Shown in pieces: positions 32,363 to 42,300 of a stretch of 64,000 nt of DNA (position 1 is its first letter; each line of letters begins with the position of its first letter). The stretch lies in the NCBI GenBank assembly GCA_037783545.1, contig JBBELK010000068.1, forward strand, positions 2,294,001 through 2,358,000, given 5' to 3'. The DNA comes from Henricia sp. BOLD:AAB3569. Its lineage: Eukaryota; Echinodermata; Asteroidea; Spinulosida; Echinasteridae. Under the pieces are notes generated by a model. That model saw nothing but the letters and a program-made list of their open reading frames with translations, did not search any database and had not been told where the DNA came from. The position numbers and the translations under genes are program-made.

Positions 32363-35300
32363 CTTTAATTGGAAAAAAATAGAGAGAAAGTGAAAAGGTG
32401 ATTTTTCTTTTATGCCTTTTGTATGGATTTTTTTCCAAGGATTCCCCAAACTGAAATTTTGGTGGCACGGGAGGACATTGTTTGAACTGACATCTTGCCT
32501 CTTAACAGTTTTCAAATTCACATATAGAAAACCAGTTTGTTAGAAGCGCATGCACATTATCACGCTGTTGCAACAGATCAACCTCGTCCCCCCACGGTTC
32601 CCAATGGTGCCCCCATGGTAGCCCCATGGTATTCCATGGTACCCCACAGTACCCCCACGGTAGCCCTATGGAACTTATAGGGTCCCCCACGGTACCTCCG
32701 TGCATGGTAGTCCTACTCCATGGTACCCCATGGTGTAAAAACCTATTTTCCGTAGGCCTAGGTCTATTCTGATTGGTGGACAAAATTAACATTAATTTTC
32801 AAAACATTATTCCAAGGCGCAGTTATTTTATGCGAAATTGCTGCTGCCTCTAATGAATATATTTTTTTTCTTCAAGAAAATCGGCATCTTTTCAGCCGTG
32901 CGTTTTAAAAATAAATTGGCGGTCTTGTATCTGTTTTGTACAGTACAGAACCCTCGTTATCGCTGCGTGCACCATACCAAGCAATCCATCTAATTATAAG
33001 ATGTTTGGATACGCAAATTTCCAACACCTTGGAGAGCTTTGAAAACGAACGTGTTCGAGCACTCTGGGGACGAGGTTGGCAATAGACTACATCCACGAAG
33101 ACCACATTTAAATCGTGCCACTTGTACCAGTTTTATGAAATGTAAACTGCAGACTGGGATGGTACCAGACTGCTTTGTAATGCATGATTGGAACACGTTG
33201 GCATATTGAAAGTAGAAACTTCGTCTTCGTGTTGTCAGAACCTGAACTTTTTAAACGTAGTTTCGATTGTCGACGTCAATGGAATATCGGAGCATTTCTT
33301 ACGAACATCACTGCCGGGATCATAATTCCTGATACTGAGTGTGTAGTTGCTGGCCTCGTCCCCGACCCAGAAGTTCCAGTACTGAACTCGCACGATGGTG
33401 TTGAGCCAATCCTCCATGTAGATGACCAACTCGGTAGTAGACTGTGCGCTTAGGTGGTTGATTAGGTCCAGACCTAGCCAGAACTCGCCCGTCAGGAAAC
33501 CGAAGCCGTTACGGTACTCGTCCCAGCCTCGTTGGAAGTCCACCCAGCCGTTTATACGGCGCTGGATAACCTGTGCAGGTGAGTTCACTGTGGTTACCAT
33601 GGTTAAAGGAGAGGTAGACAAACAAAATCCATTGGGGGAAAAGTCCAAACACGTTCACCAGGTGAGACTCCCTGCATTACGTTTATGGATTATTACATTA
33701 AAAAACTGTGTTTTCAAAGAAAAACTTGTTAAACACCGGTTCGCACTATCCGAGGCAGCATTATCATGTCATACACGTATTAAGAATTAGTCTGTTAGTC
33801 GCGAACGTGTATAGGCTAATAGTTATACTTCATCGGAAAAAAATTGAGAAGTTGATCATCGTTGTAGACCTTGTGCACAAAACATATGGCACTGGCTGAT
33901 AATGTTTAAGTATTTTCTACAAAACAAATCTTTAATTTTTCTCACGTTTAAATTAATTAGGTTTTTTTAAATCAAATCTGAACTTACTGATACATCATAT
34001 AAGTCATTTTATAGAGAAAAAAATAACTTTTCAATTTTACCGCATAATCTCTATTATTTTTGGGTAGACTTCTCCTTTACGCTTCTGTAAACAGTCTTAT
34101 TTGTGTAGACATGGTATTTATAAATTGTTAAAAATGCACGGTGAAGCGTTAGCAAATTATGAGCAAATTTATGCAAAGCATGATGCGTGCGCACATTGGT
34201 AGGAATAATTTCAATAGAGGGCGCTTTAGGTGTAAACAAATATCACATGATCTATAGTTTCAACAATATTTAATTCTTGTGACCTACCGTCCACCCACCA
34301 CCGTCCGTTCCTTGGTCGCAGTATACCCTGACTCCATCGCAGCTTTCGACATTGGTGGGATAAATGGTGTACAGACCATCCACTCCTCCACCCAGTTCCC
34401 TGATGTCTTGGCAGTTTTTAGGTAGGAACTCGGGAGCTTAATGGAACGAGGTGACGAAATTTGCATAGATGTTATCTTTATTGTGATTTTTGTTCAGTAT
34501 GCATTTATTTGAATAAACTAACCGATAATTTAGGCAATATCTTCCAAGAATAGACGTCATAGAAATAAGGCGTGGCTGTCATGCAGATGCAATTGCCTAT
34601 AGACTGCCGAAGTGAATACGTCACTGAACCGTGCCCCTGTGCTGTTGCAATGGTACTTCTGCCGACGGCCATGATAGTTTAGAGCCAATTGCCATGGCAA
34701 CGCACGTCACACTTCGGCTGTCTATAATCAAATACAAAATAATTCAAGCGGAATGCATTTGCTTCCTCCATGGTGCACCCAACAATATCCCTAACTTATT
34801 GTGAGTATTGAGCTCGTGCCAATGACGTCATTTTGGGAGTAAAACAATGCCGCGTCGTTGTGGAAGCAATGTGCGTGCGCGTTGTGTGCGCACGTTGTGT
34901 GTGTCCATAGCGCGCGTAACGCGCAATGATGAGGCTCCCATTGGTGAACTAAACCGCGTTACGCCCACCAGAGACACACACAACGCGCACGCACATTGCT
35001 TCCACAATGACTCAGCATTATTTGACTCCCAAAATGGCATATTCGCACGTGTTCGAAAGGGGTCAATAGTGTAAGATGTCACACCATTGGCCTCATGATC
35101 CAACCCTAACAGAGTATTTTGCTTCATTTATAGGTGGCTGTCTTTTCACATAGCGTAGATAGCTATGCAATAACTTACAATCGATTTCACGAAATTCTAC
35201 AGCTTACGCAACATTCAAATGTTCACATTAGCACTTTAAATTTTTAGGACGAGGATGATTTCGAGTTTCATCAACTCGACTATTTGAGGTTTACATTTGG

Positions 35301-35649
35301 ACATACATAAAACGTACGCCGTTGTTTTCTCCTCGTTATGCGCGGTATACATGTCGCACTAACTCATGTCGCAGATTTCACTGAATTTAAAAGCCGTTTT
35401 TTTTACTACCGTGGAATCAGCTGCTGTAAATGCGCACTCGTAAATCTAAAAAGACAAAATCATTAATTAAAATTGCTCACAACAAATCAATGAATATGAA
35501 CAAATACACTTACCATTTCCAGTAAGACCGCCAAAAAGTATACCATTACAACAAGCATCAGGACAGCATCTGTCCGTGGCGTTCTTGTTGAATAAAGCCG
35601 TGGCGTCCACCGCCATTAACAACAGCAAAACGATTCGGATGTCAACCAT
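32109..35649 (-). CDS. Fibrinogen-related secreted protein, FReD gene 2
   Basis: Four exons on the minus strand: 35649-35514, 34436-34288, 33570-33303, 32362-32109 (136+149+268+254 nt; 268 residues). Signal peptide at residues 1-18 (VDIRIVLLLLMAVDATA). Next comes a short stalk with a sequon (NAT) and RCCPDACCNGILFGGLTG, nearly identical in gene 3. The fibrinogen domain has NCQDI, ESCDGVRVYCDQG-DGGGWT, IQRRINGWVDF, FLTGEFWLGLD (WLGN changed to WLGL), the intact calcium loop FDRDNDRFIGNCA, and WWYNAC followed by SNLNGQYL, ending MIRPVV. Secreted lectin-like recognition is the expected role from the family; the Cys-rich stalk suggests disulfide-linked oligomers. The upstream Met at 35685 is in frame, but the Met at 35649 directly precedes the signal peptide. 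Confidence 0.88.
32580..32735. repeat. Degenerate minisatellite, CCCCATGGTA unit
   Basis: About 14 imperfect 10-12-bp units (CCCCATGGTA, CCCCACGGTA, CCCCACAGTA). Intron 3 of FReD gene 2, upstream of exon 4. Confidence 0.8.
33303..33570 (-). CDS. FReD gene 2 exon 3
   Basis: 268 nt, acceptor CTGCACAG, donor GTAAGA after phase-1 C. It encodes VIQRRINGWVDFQRGWDEYR, NGFGFLTGEFWLGLD and YWNFWVGDEASNYTLSI; one codon longer than in gene 1. Confidence 0.88.
33835..34030 (+). repeat. Dispersed repeat family H, copy 2
   Basis: Second long copy, in intron 2 of FReD gene 2; shorter pieces lie in introns of FReD genes 1 and 3. Confidence 0.6.
34288..34436 (-). CDS. FReD gene 2 exon 2
   Basis: 149 nt, acceptor TTCCATTAAG, donor GTAGGT. 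It encodes APEFLPKNCQDIRELGGG, DGLYTIYPTNVESCDGVR and VYCDQGTDGGGWT. Confidence 0.87.
34600..34725. mobile_element. Palindromic element with TAGACTGCCGAAGTG ends, copy 1
   Basis: TATAGACTGCCGAAGTGAAT at the left, CACACTTCGGCTGTCTATA at the right; interior CCATGATAGTTTAGAGCCAA. Copies at 38565-38735 and 54945-55108. Confidence 0.75.
34827..35042. mobile_element. Palindromic element with CATTTTGGGAGT ends
   Basis: CATTTTGGGAGTAAAACAATG / ACTCCCAAAATGG ends. Inner arms contain GTTGTGGAAGCAATGTGCG and its inverse and a GTAACGCG / CGCGTTAC pair. Intron 1 of FReD gene 2. Confidence 0.8.
35514..35649 (-). CDS. FReD gene 2 exon 1 (signal peptide, CC-CC stalk)
   Basis: ATG 35649-35647; donor GTAAGT after phase-1 G. 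It encodes MVDIRIVLLLLMAVDATA and then NKNATDRCCPDACCNGILF. The mature part is almost the same as in gene 3 while the signal peptide differs. Confidence 0.82.
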
Positions 35650-36233
35650 TTTGTGAATGTTATAGTCGAGATCACGGTGTACCAAACGATGTACCTCGAT
35701 TTCAGTTTGCCAACAAAGAAACTAGCGTTTTTACAAGGGCTAAAACAAAAAGAATACCCGACACCGTGCGTCGAGACAGATTGGCCCCACCATTGAAAGC
35801 GGCCAAGGGCCGGCAACGTCTCGTGACGTTTACCGTGCGTGAGTACGTCACACCTCTTGATCTATTATAGGGAGGAGGCAGGTCAGACTCAATGAAGTCC
35901 TGACTCATATCCGTCCTTGTCGGGACTCTTATCTTCTGATATAACTTACAACCCTTGGTATTTCGTATACGAGTTTCATAGTTTTATGATCCTTTGTAGG
36001 CTTCTCCAAAATTAGACTTCCGTCTCTGGGGAAACATCCTATTTAAAGCCTATTTAAATGTTTCGAGAAATGAAAATTATCCCCCACTTTGATTTATACA
36101 CGAATCAAAGGATGATACTACTGCAAACAAAGACGCATACTAAAGTTTTGTTATATTTTGCAGGGAAATCTTTGCCTTTTTTTCTGACATGTGGGGACGC
36201 TGTTTATAGCTACAGCTATGGAAGGAATCCACC

Positions 36234-36588
36234 GTTGAAAAACAAGGGGGAAATACATTTTATAAGCAACTGAACCCCATTTTAATTCAAACAAATTTGT
36301 TGATTGTTGCAAATGAGATACTAAACAAACTGAGCATAAACAAATTACACTACTCAAAATAAGTTAGGGATATTGTGGGGTGTACGCAGATATTTTATTG
36401 AGGGTATGCATTCCGCTTGAATGATTTTGAAAAACAAGGGGAAAATACATTTTATAAGCAACTGAACCCCATTTTAATTCAAACAAATTTGTTGATTGTT
36501 GCAAATTACACTACTCAAAATAAGTTAGGGATATTGTGGGGTGTACGCAGATATTTTATCGAGGGTATGCATTCCGCTTGAATGATTT
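36234..36588 (+). repeat. Tandem duplication, two units of about 160-195 bp
   Basis: AAAAACAAGGGGAAA...GTTGATTGTTGCAAA and ACACTACTCAAAATAAGTTA...TTCCGCTTGAATGATTTTG occur twice in a row, almost identical; the first unit has an extra 30 bp. Confidence 0.85.
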
Positions 36589-36721
36589 TGTATATGATTA
36601 GACAATTGTCTCTGCATGACAGACACACCTTGTCACAGAAACAGGTGAAAACAGTCATTTGAAAACAAAAAATTGCAAAATTGACAACATGTTAATATCC
36701 CTAACTTATTTGTAGTGTATT
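36510..36721. mobile_element. Miniature element with ACTCAAAATAAGTTAGGGATA ends
   Basis: Left end ACACTACTCAAAATAAGTTA, right end ATATCCCTAACTTATTTG-AGTGT. Its left half is part of the tandem duplication. A decayed relative is near 34785. Confidence 0.7.
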
Positions 36722-36849
36722 ATATGACATTAAGTAGCCACTGAAAATGACACCACGTTTTGTACACGGGTATTGATAAGTCCTCTGTTGTTGGCGAGAT
36801 GACATCACAGCTTTGCTCATGAATATGGAAATTCTCATTAGCATAATAA

Positions 36850-38560
36850 CAATTGGTGTAGCCAACCGCTACATTTTCTTAATTTGATTGGAACATGCGA
36901 AGCGTATCATTCAGCATGCCTTTTTATGTAATAAAAATCTTATTTCATGCCACCTTTAAAGGCTCCCTGTAATCATTTTAAAAATTCCAATGAGCCAAAA
37001 CCAAAAACGATGTCTTTCGTTTTCAAAATACCCATAGCTCAGTTTGTGACAAGTTTCAACTCGTTCTCCTAAAATTGAATGGTTTTTCCGTGGGTCCTAA
37101 CATTAATTTTGCTCAACGAAAATGGAAGCCCTTGGAGGGACAACGTAAACCGAGAAGATTTGCGCAACTATTCGAGATGTCGAGAATGTCGTCGCATATA
37201 GTTGTGCATATAAATACAATATTTGCAACATTTTAGTTTTTTTGCAACTGTGATGACAAAAATGTTTTTGATGTCATTAATTTTCGCGCAAGTATTAGCG
37301 CAACGTTTTACAGCATCATGATTAAATATTTGCAATTTATGATGTCCCTTCTGGGTTTTCCAAAAAGGAAATTGTTCAAAGCATTTAGTAATTACTTGGC
37401 CGCCTAAGAATCAAGACACCGTATTAACAAGCAAACGATCTAAGAGCCGTTTTTTTTTTTTTTTTTTTAAATCTTTATTTTCTTTAACGATTTTTTTTTT
37501 ATAGTCGTCATATATTTCCAAACTACTGCCTTTATCTGTTCTGGTTCATATTTAATTTATGAAAGATGAAAAACACATCCGCAGAATTATTTTCCGAGGA
37601 TCAAACAACCGGATCACATAATTAATATTTACGACAATGAACAGGTAAATACTTGGAAATATGATGGTTTATCGTGTATTTCAAATTGTGTACACACAAG
37701 CAAAACAGCGGTGAAATTTAAAAGAATTTAATAAACTCGTTCAGATTGGGAAAGCAAAAAACCTGCCTGAAACGAGTAGAGTTCTAACCCATATCTCTTC
37801 GTTAATTCTTAAAAAACAAATGAATACACTAAAAAGGCTTTCTGCATCCCCGGTCAGTTTAAAAATGTGTCCTAAATTGTCTTGTTTTATCATTTGCAAA
37901 ATTATGTACAATTTTGAAGTTTGTCAGCAACAGATATAAAAACAAAATCATGAGGAAAAATATTACATTTAAAACAATATTTTTCTTTTTCTAATATCGT
38001 TTTAAAAAAATTTCATTTAAACCTTAAGCATCACTATTATCTATCGCCCGCGCTAAGAAAAAATCATTTGGTTTGCTCGCAGTAAAAGCACAAAACATTC
38101 CCTGGACGGAAAACATTTACGACAAACTTTTGTGCACGGATCAATCGAAATACTACTGTATTGCAAGTCAAAAGTGAGACATCGCATTTTCCTCATGTAT
38201 ATATTAAAGCCCCAATCATTTGCAGTTACTTAAAAGTTTACTTTACGAAAAACCTGACTAAAAGTATTGATAGCATTGGTAACAAACACCACATGTGTAA
38301 AATCGTACCTTTTGGGAGACTGAAGGTGCCACTGTGTTTGCTGCCACCAAGAGTTTCCATCAACTCATGCTGCATGTATACAGATGGTTGCGACATGAGC
38401 GTTTTCACTGATGCCATTTTGTTTACAAAAAGTGTACACAACTGAATTCACGACTTCTTATTTTCAAACCCCAATTACAATTCCTATTATTAATAGTGTA
38501 CTTTTTAAATTATTATTGAACATGTACTTTGTCCCGGACGTGTGCACCACGTAACATGGA
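36850..38560. other. Intergenic stretch without recognised gene
   Basis: AT-rich; a long T-run at 37450-37468 and a short dispersed repeat at 38205-38300 (TAGCATTGGTAACAAACACC) also found near 52870, 59920 and 61840. No exon-like homology seen. Confidence 0.5.
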
Positions 38561-38564
38561 GAAA

Positions 38565-38735
38565 CTGCCGAAGTGAATATGTCATCTTTTGTTGGTTGCT
38601 TAGGCAATTGGTCCTAAACTTTAAAAAAATCATTGAACCGTGTCCCTGTGCTTTGCAATGGTATTTTTCCTGATGGCCATGATAGCTTAGAGCCAATTTC
38701 CACGGCAACCACGTCACACTTGGTCCTTAAGAGGA
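38565..38735. mobile_element. Palindromic element with TAGACTGCCGAAGTG ends, copy 2
   Basis: AACTGCCGAAGTGAATATGTC to CACGTCACACTTGG; adds GTTGGTTGCTTAGGCAATTGG as in copy 3. Confidence 0.7.
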
Positions 38736-38756
38736 CAATTAAGGGGTCATGACACT

Positions 38757-38843
38757 GTGCCACTTAGCTCAGCTGGTATAGAGTAGCTTACCTGTTTGCT
38801 TAACACACTGGTAAGCTACTTTACCAGCTGAGCTAAGAGGCAC
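38757..38843. repeat. Palindrome made of tRNA-like D-arm sequence
   Basis: CTTAGCTCAGCTGGTA at the left and TACCAGCTGAGCTAAG at the right, each followed inward by AGCTTACC / GGTAAGCT. TAGCTCAG-TGGTA is the usual internal A-box region of tRNA genes. Confidence 0.65.
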
Positions 38844-38889
38844 GGGTCCGAATGCCTTTTTCTTAGACCCCGCGGTATTAAGTACTAAA

Positions 38890-39040
38890 GTAAAAACGTC
38901 ACCCTTTGTGTGTTGCCAAGGTTACTGGGTCTACACTAAAAAACAATTAACTGTTTCACTACGCTTTAACAATGGTCTTTGAAGATAGCTGTGAATGTTT
39001 AGACCCAGTTACCCTGATAACTGACGTCACACTTTGGTAG
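38890..39040. repeat. Palindromic ACGTCACCCTTTGTG repeat, copy 1
   Basis: Shares ACGTCACCCTTTRTG, TTACTGGGTCTA and GAATGTTTAGACCCAGTTACC with 47620-47770. It directly abuts the polyadenylation signal of FReD gene 3. Confidence 0.7.
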
Positions 39041-39042
39041 TT

Positions 39043-39048
39043 TTTATT
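39043..39048 (-). terminator. Candidate polyadenylation signal of FReD gene 3
   Basis: AATAAA on the minus strand 90 nt after the stop, at the edge of a dispersed repeat copy (38890-39040). Confidence 0.5.
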
Positions 39049-39137
39049 GATGGTTGAGGAATACTAGTCAGGTCCTCCCCGTTGACCTAACGCAATGCAT
39101 AGCACTGTCGTCCTGGAATCAGACAGGGGTGCCATTT

Positions 39138-39397
39138 TCAAACCCTGGGTCTCATCATCATAACAACCGTTTTAAGGGAGTACGTGTTTCCAGTCCACGG
39201 CATCCAGACGATTCCTTTGCCGGCGTAACCCGGTCGGTTAACCCTACCCCGGAGGTAGTGGCCGTTCAGGTTAGACTGCATGCAGTTGTTGTACCACCAG
39301 GCCCCCGAGTGCTCCACGGAACAGCTGCCTGGGTTTCGGTCGTTGTCCCGGTCGAAGGTAGAGAACTTCATGCCGCCGTGATATGAAAGGCCGTCGC
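39138..39397 (-). CDS. FReD gene 3 exon 4 (calcium site, stop)
   Basis: Acceptor TTGTATCCAG. It encodes MKFSTFDRDNDRNPGSCS, GAWWYNNCMQSNLNGHYL, YAGKGIVWMPWTG and a final MMRPRV before TGA at 39140-39138. Confidence 0.9.
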
Positions 39398-42300
39398 CTG
39401 GATACAAAGAGAAAAGAAACGGTGTCCGCCATGAATCCTTGGGCCTTAATTCAAGTTCGCTCGTACCCACCGCCTTACAAGGCGCTGGGACGGGCTTATG
39501 TTCGGCGCCTCATTGGAAACAAATTTATTCGACACTTGACCACGAGGTCACGTCGTTTTCTTGTAAACGTCGTTTTTGTGTACACAGTACACTCATTTTA
39601 TTCGTAAATTCGATGTTTGCAATGGATTATACGCGATAACATACTATTTATTAATTATTCGTCTGGCAGCAACCGACCCACAAATCCGCGCGTCTGTATA
39701 TGTGACCTTTGTGTCACGTGTTTCCTTCACATATATCTGTATAAAAGCCTTCCTCCATGATAAAAGGCACATCAGCCCGTCCCAGCTAATAATTCAACCG
39801 CATCGCGCGATAAAATCATCACTCACCGACGTCACTCCCGCGGTCAAAGTTCTTGATGAAGAGAGTATAGTTGCTGGCCTCGTCCCCGACCCAGAAGCCC
39901 CAGTAGTGCACGCGCATGATGGTGTTGAGCCAGTCTTCCATGTAGATGGTCAGCTCCGTTGGTGTCTGGATGCTGAGATGGTTGATAGCATCCAGACCTA
40001 GCCAGAACTCGCCCGTCAGGAAACCGAAGCCGTTACGGTACTCGTCCCAGCCTCGATTGAAGTCCACCCAGCCGTTCATACGGCGCTGGATAACCTGTGA
40101 ATGTGCATGATTAATATCTCGAAAATAATTTTTTTTCACAGATTTACGCCTAACTTAAACAATATAAACATGATGACAGTAGAAAACTTCCCCTGAAATG
40201 GTTTTGTCTGAAGTGCTATAGTCTTTGAGAGATAAGTAAAACAATTAGTTTTCGTCTCATGAGACGAAAATTCAATTCGCCCCATAACCATTTCGCCCAA
40301 GTGCCATTTCGCCCCCAAACCATTTTGACCAAGTGCCATTTCGCCCCAAATCACTTCGTCCAAACACTACATCGCCCAAATGCTACTTCGCCCCAAAACC
40401 ACTTCGTGCACAGGCCGCGGTTCAGGGCGATATGGTTCAGGGCGAAGTGGTTTTGGGGCGAAATGACTGCAAACTCTTTTTTGACTGTTTTCTCAAAAGT
40501 TAGACGAAGTACGGAGCTGGTTTTTGCTCAGGTTGGTTTTAATCATGCATACCTTCAATCACACAGGGGGATAAAACTATTTCTAACAGTTTACCAATCA
40601 TGTATACTATCTTTAACAGTTTAGCGTGGGCTGAGCAAGCTGCATTGAGAACATGTTTTCGCGGCCATACCAATTCTAACGTATTGGCTTATCCAACCAA
40701 TAATCAACTTGGGTCGTCCGCAACAAATGTGATTTTGTGAGGAACATATTTCTGGCTATGGATGCAAAACAGGCCACATAATTCGCTGACAAAGTCATTT
40801 CGATGCCACAGGTATGGTAACTGCTCGTATCCTCGGAGAGACAAAATTAATAAAGCGTGTCCAGATCAGCCCACCCATTTTTTCCATGGGTGTTGAGATT
40901 TTGATACCATATCATTTGTCATATTTTTCTCATAAAAAAAACACGCCGATGTTTTGTAAACTACTTTACCCGGTTACATAAAGCAGTGCAGTGATTACGC
41001 CAACCCTTTTCCTTCCACATCCAAATTGGAGATTGCAAATTTCCTGTTTTCTTCCCATGGATATATTTTTGTGAGGTAATTCATATGATTGTTGGGTCAG
41101 AGTGAAATCCATTTCTGGAAAAATCTGGACATTGAACTCCTTTAACATGTGAAAGTTAAGGCAAGACATTGCTTTGCCTGGGGTTAGACAAAAAAAAACA
41201 AAATATCACGTGACTGTACCGTCCAACCGCCACCGTCCATTGACTGGTCGCAGTACACCCTGATTCCATCGCAGCTATCCACGTGGGAAGGATAGACAGT
41301 ATACAGACCATCCTTACCGCCACCCAGCTCTTTGATGTCATAGCAGTCCTTGGGTAGAAACTCGGGAGCTTTATTGGGGAAATTGACCAGACATTCATAG
41401 ATGAGAACAAAGGCTGCCACAGCCTGGGGTATGGATTTAGTTTTTTGCGTGCAATATTTTTTTGCAGAATGGCTGGCGCCCTGAATTCTTCACTATCAAA
41501 TGGAGGTGCAGTTTAGAAAGTCACATGCTGTTGTTGCTACGTGGTACTCGCCATTGCTTAGCAACCAACAGGTTGGTCGCTTTAAAGGCACAGGCTCGTC
41601 AGCAATGCGCGCCCGCCAAATGTGTGCCACGCAATACGCAGCTCCATAGCAAAGACATGGAGCTGCGTGTTTCGAGCACGAATTTGGCGTGCGCGCATTG
41701 CTGACGAGCCTGTGCCTTTAAGCCATTCTCTACAACGGTGAACACGGTGTTGATTTTGTACTTCAAACCTGCCGCGTGCACCACATATCAACAAAAATTT
41801 AGTCTGGTCAAGTGGATACTCAGTGTGCATGTGGAAGGAAGTACGTCAGTACACCAGACGCTATCATGTGAAACACGCAAAAGGCTATAATTGAGAAGGT
41901 GACCACAACAGTTCCCCCTAAAATGGCTTATCAAGCATCAGTATGAAGGGTCACATTCAATATCCGGCCACTAAGGATTTACCTCATTAGCTATAAGCCA
42001 TGTCAGAGTTAGATGATAAAACCACAAAATTTCTTTGGAAAAACCTAAAAAATTATTCTGACTTATCCCATGCACAGGTTTTGCACATGGAGTTACAGGT
42101 AGTGACTGAATGTGAAATTCCTCCTCGGTAAGTATACACATTTTGATTGAGAAACCCAAATTTAGAAGTGAAAAATAGAGGCTTTTCTAGGAAACAGTTA
42201 TGTTTCATCTGTTTTGTACACAAGGTCTAAAGCAATGGTCAACTACTCATTGTTTCCTAGCTTTGAAATGCATTTGTTTATCATGACTACCGCTGTATTT

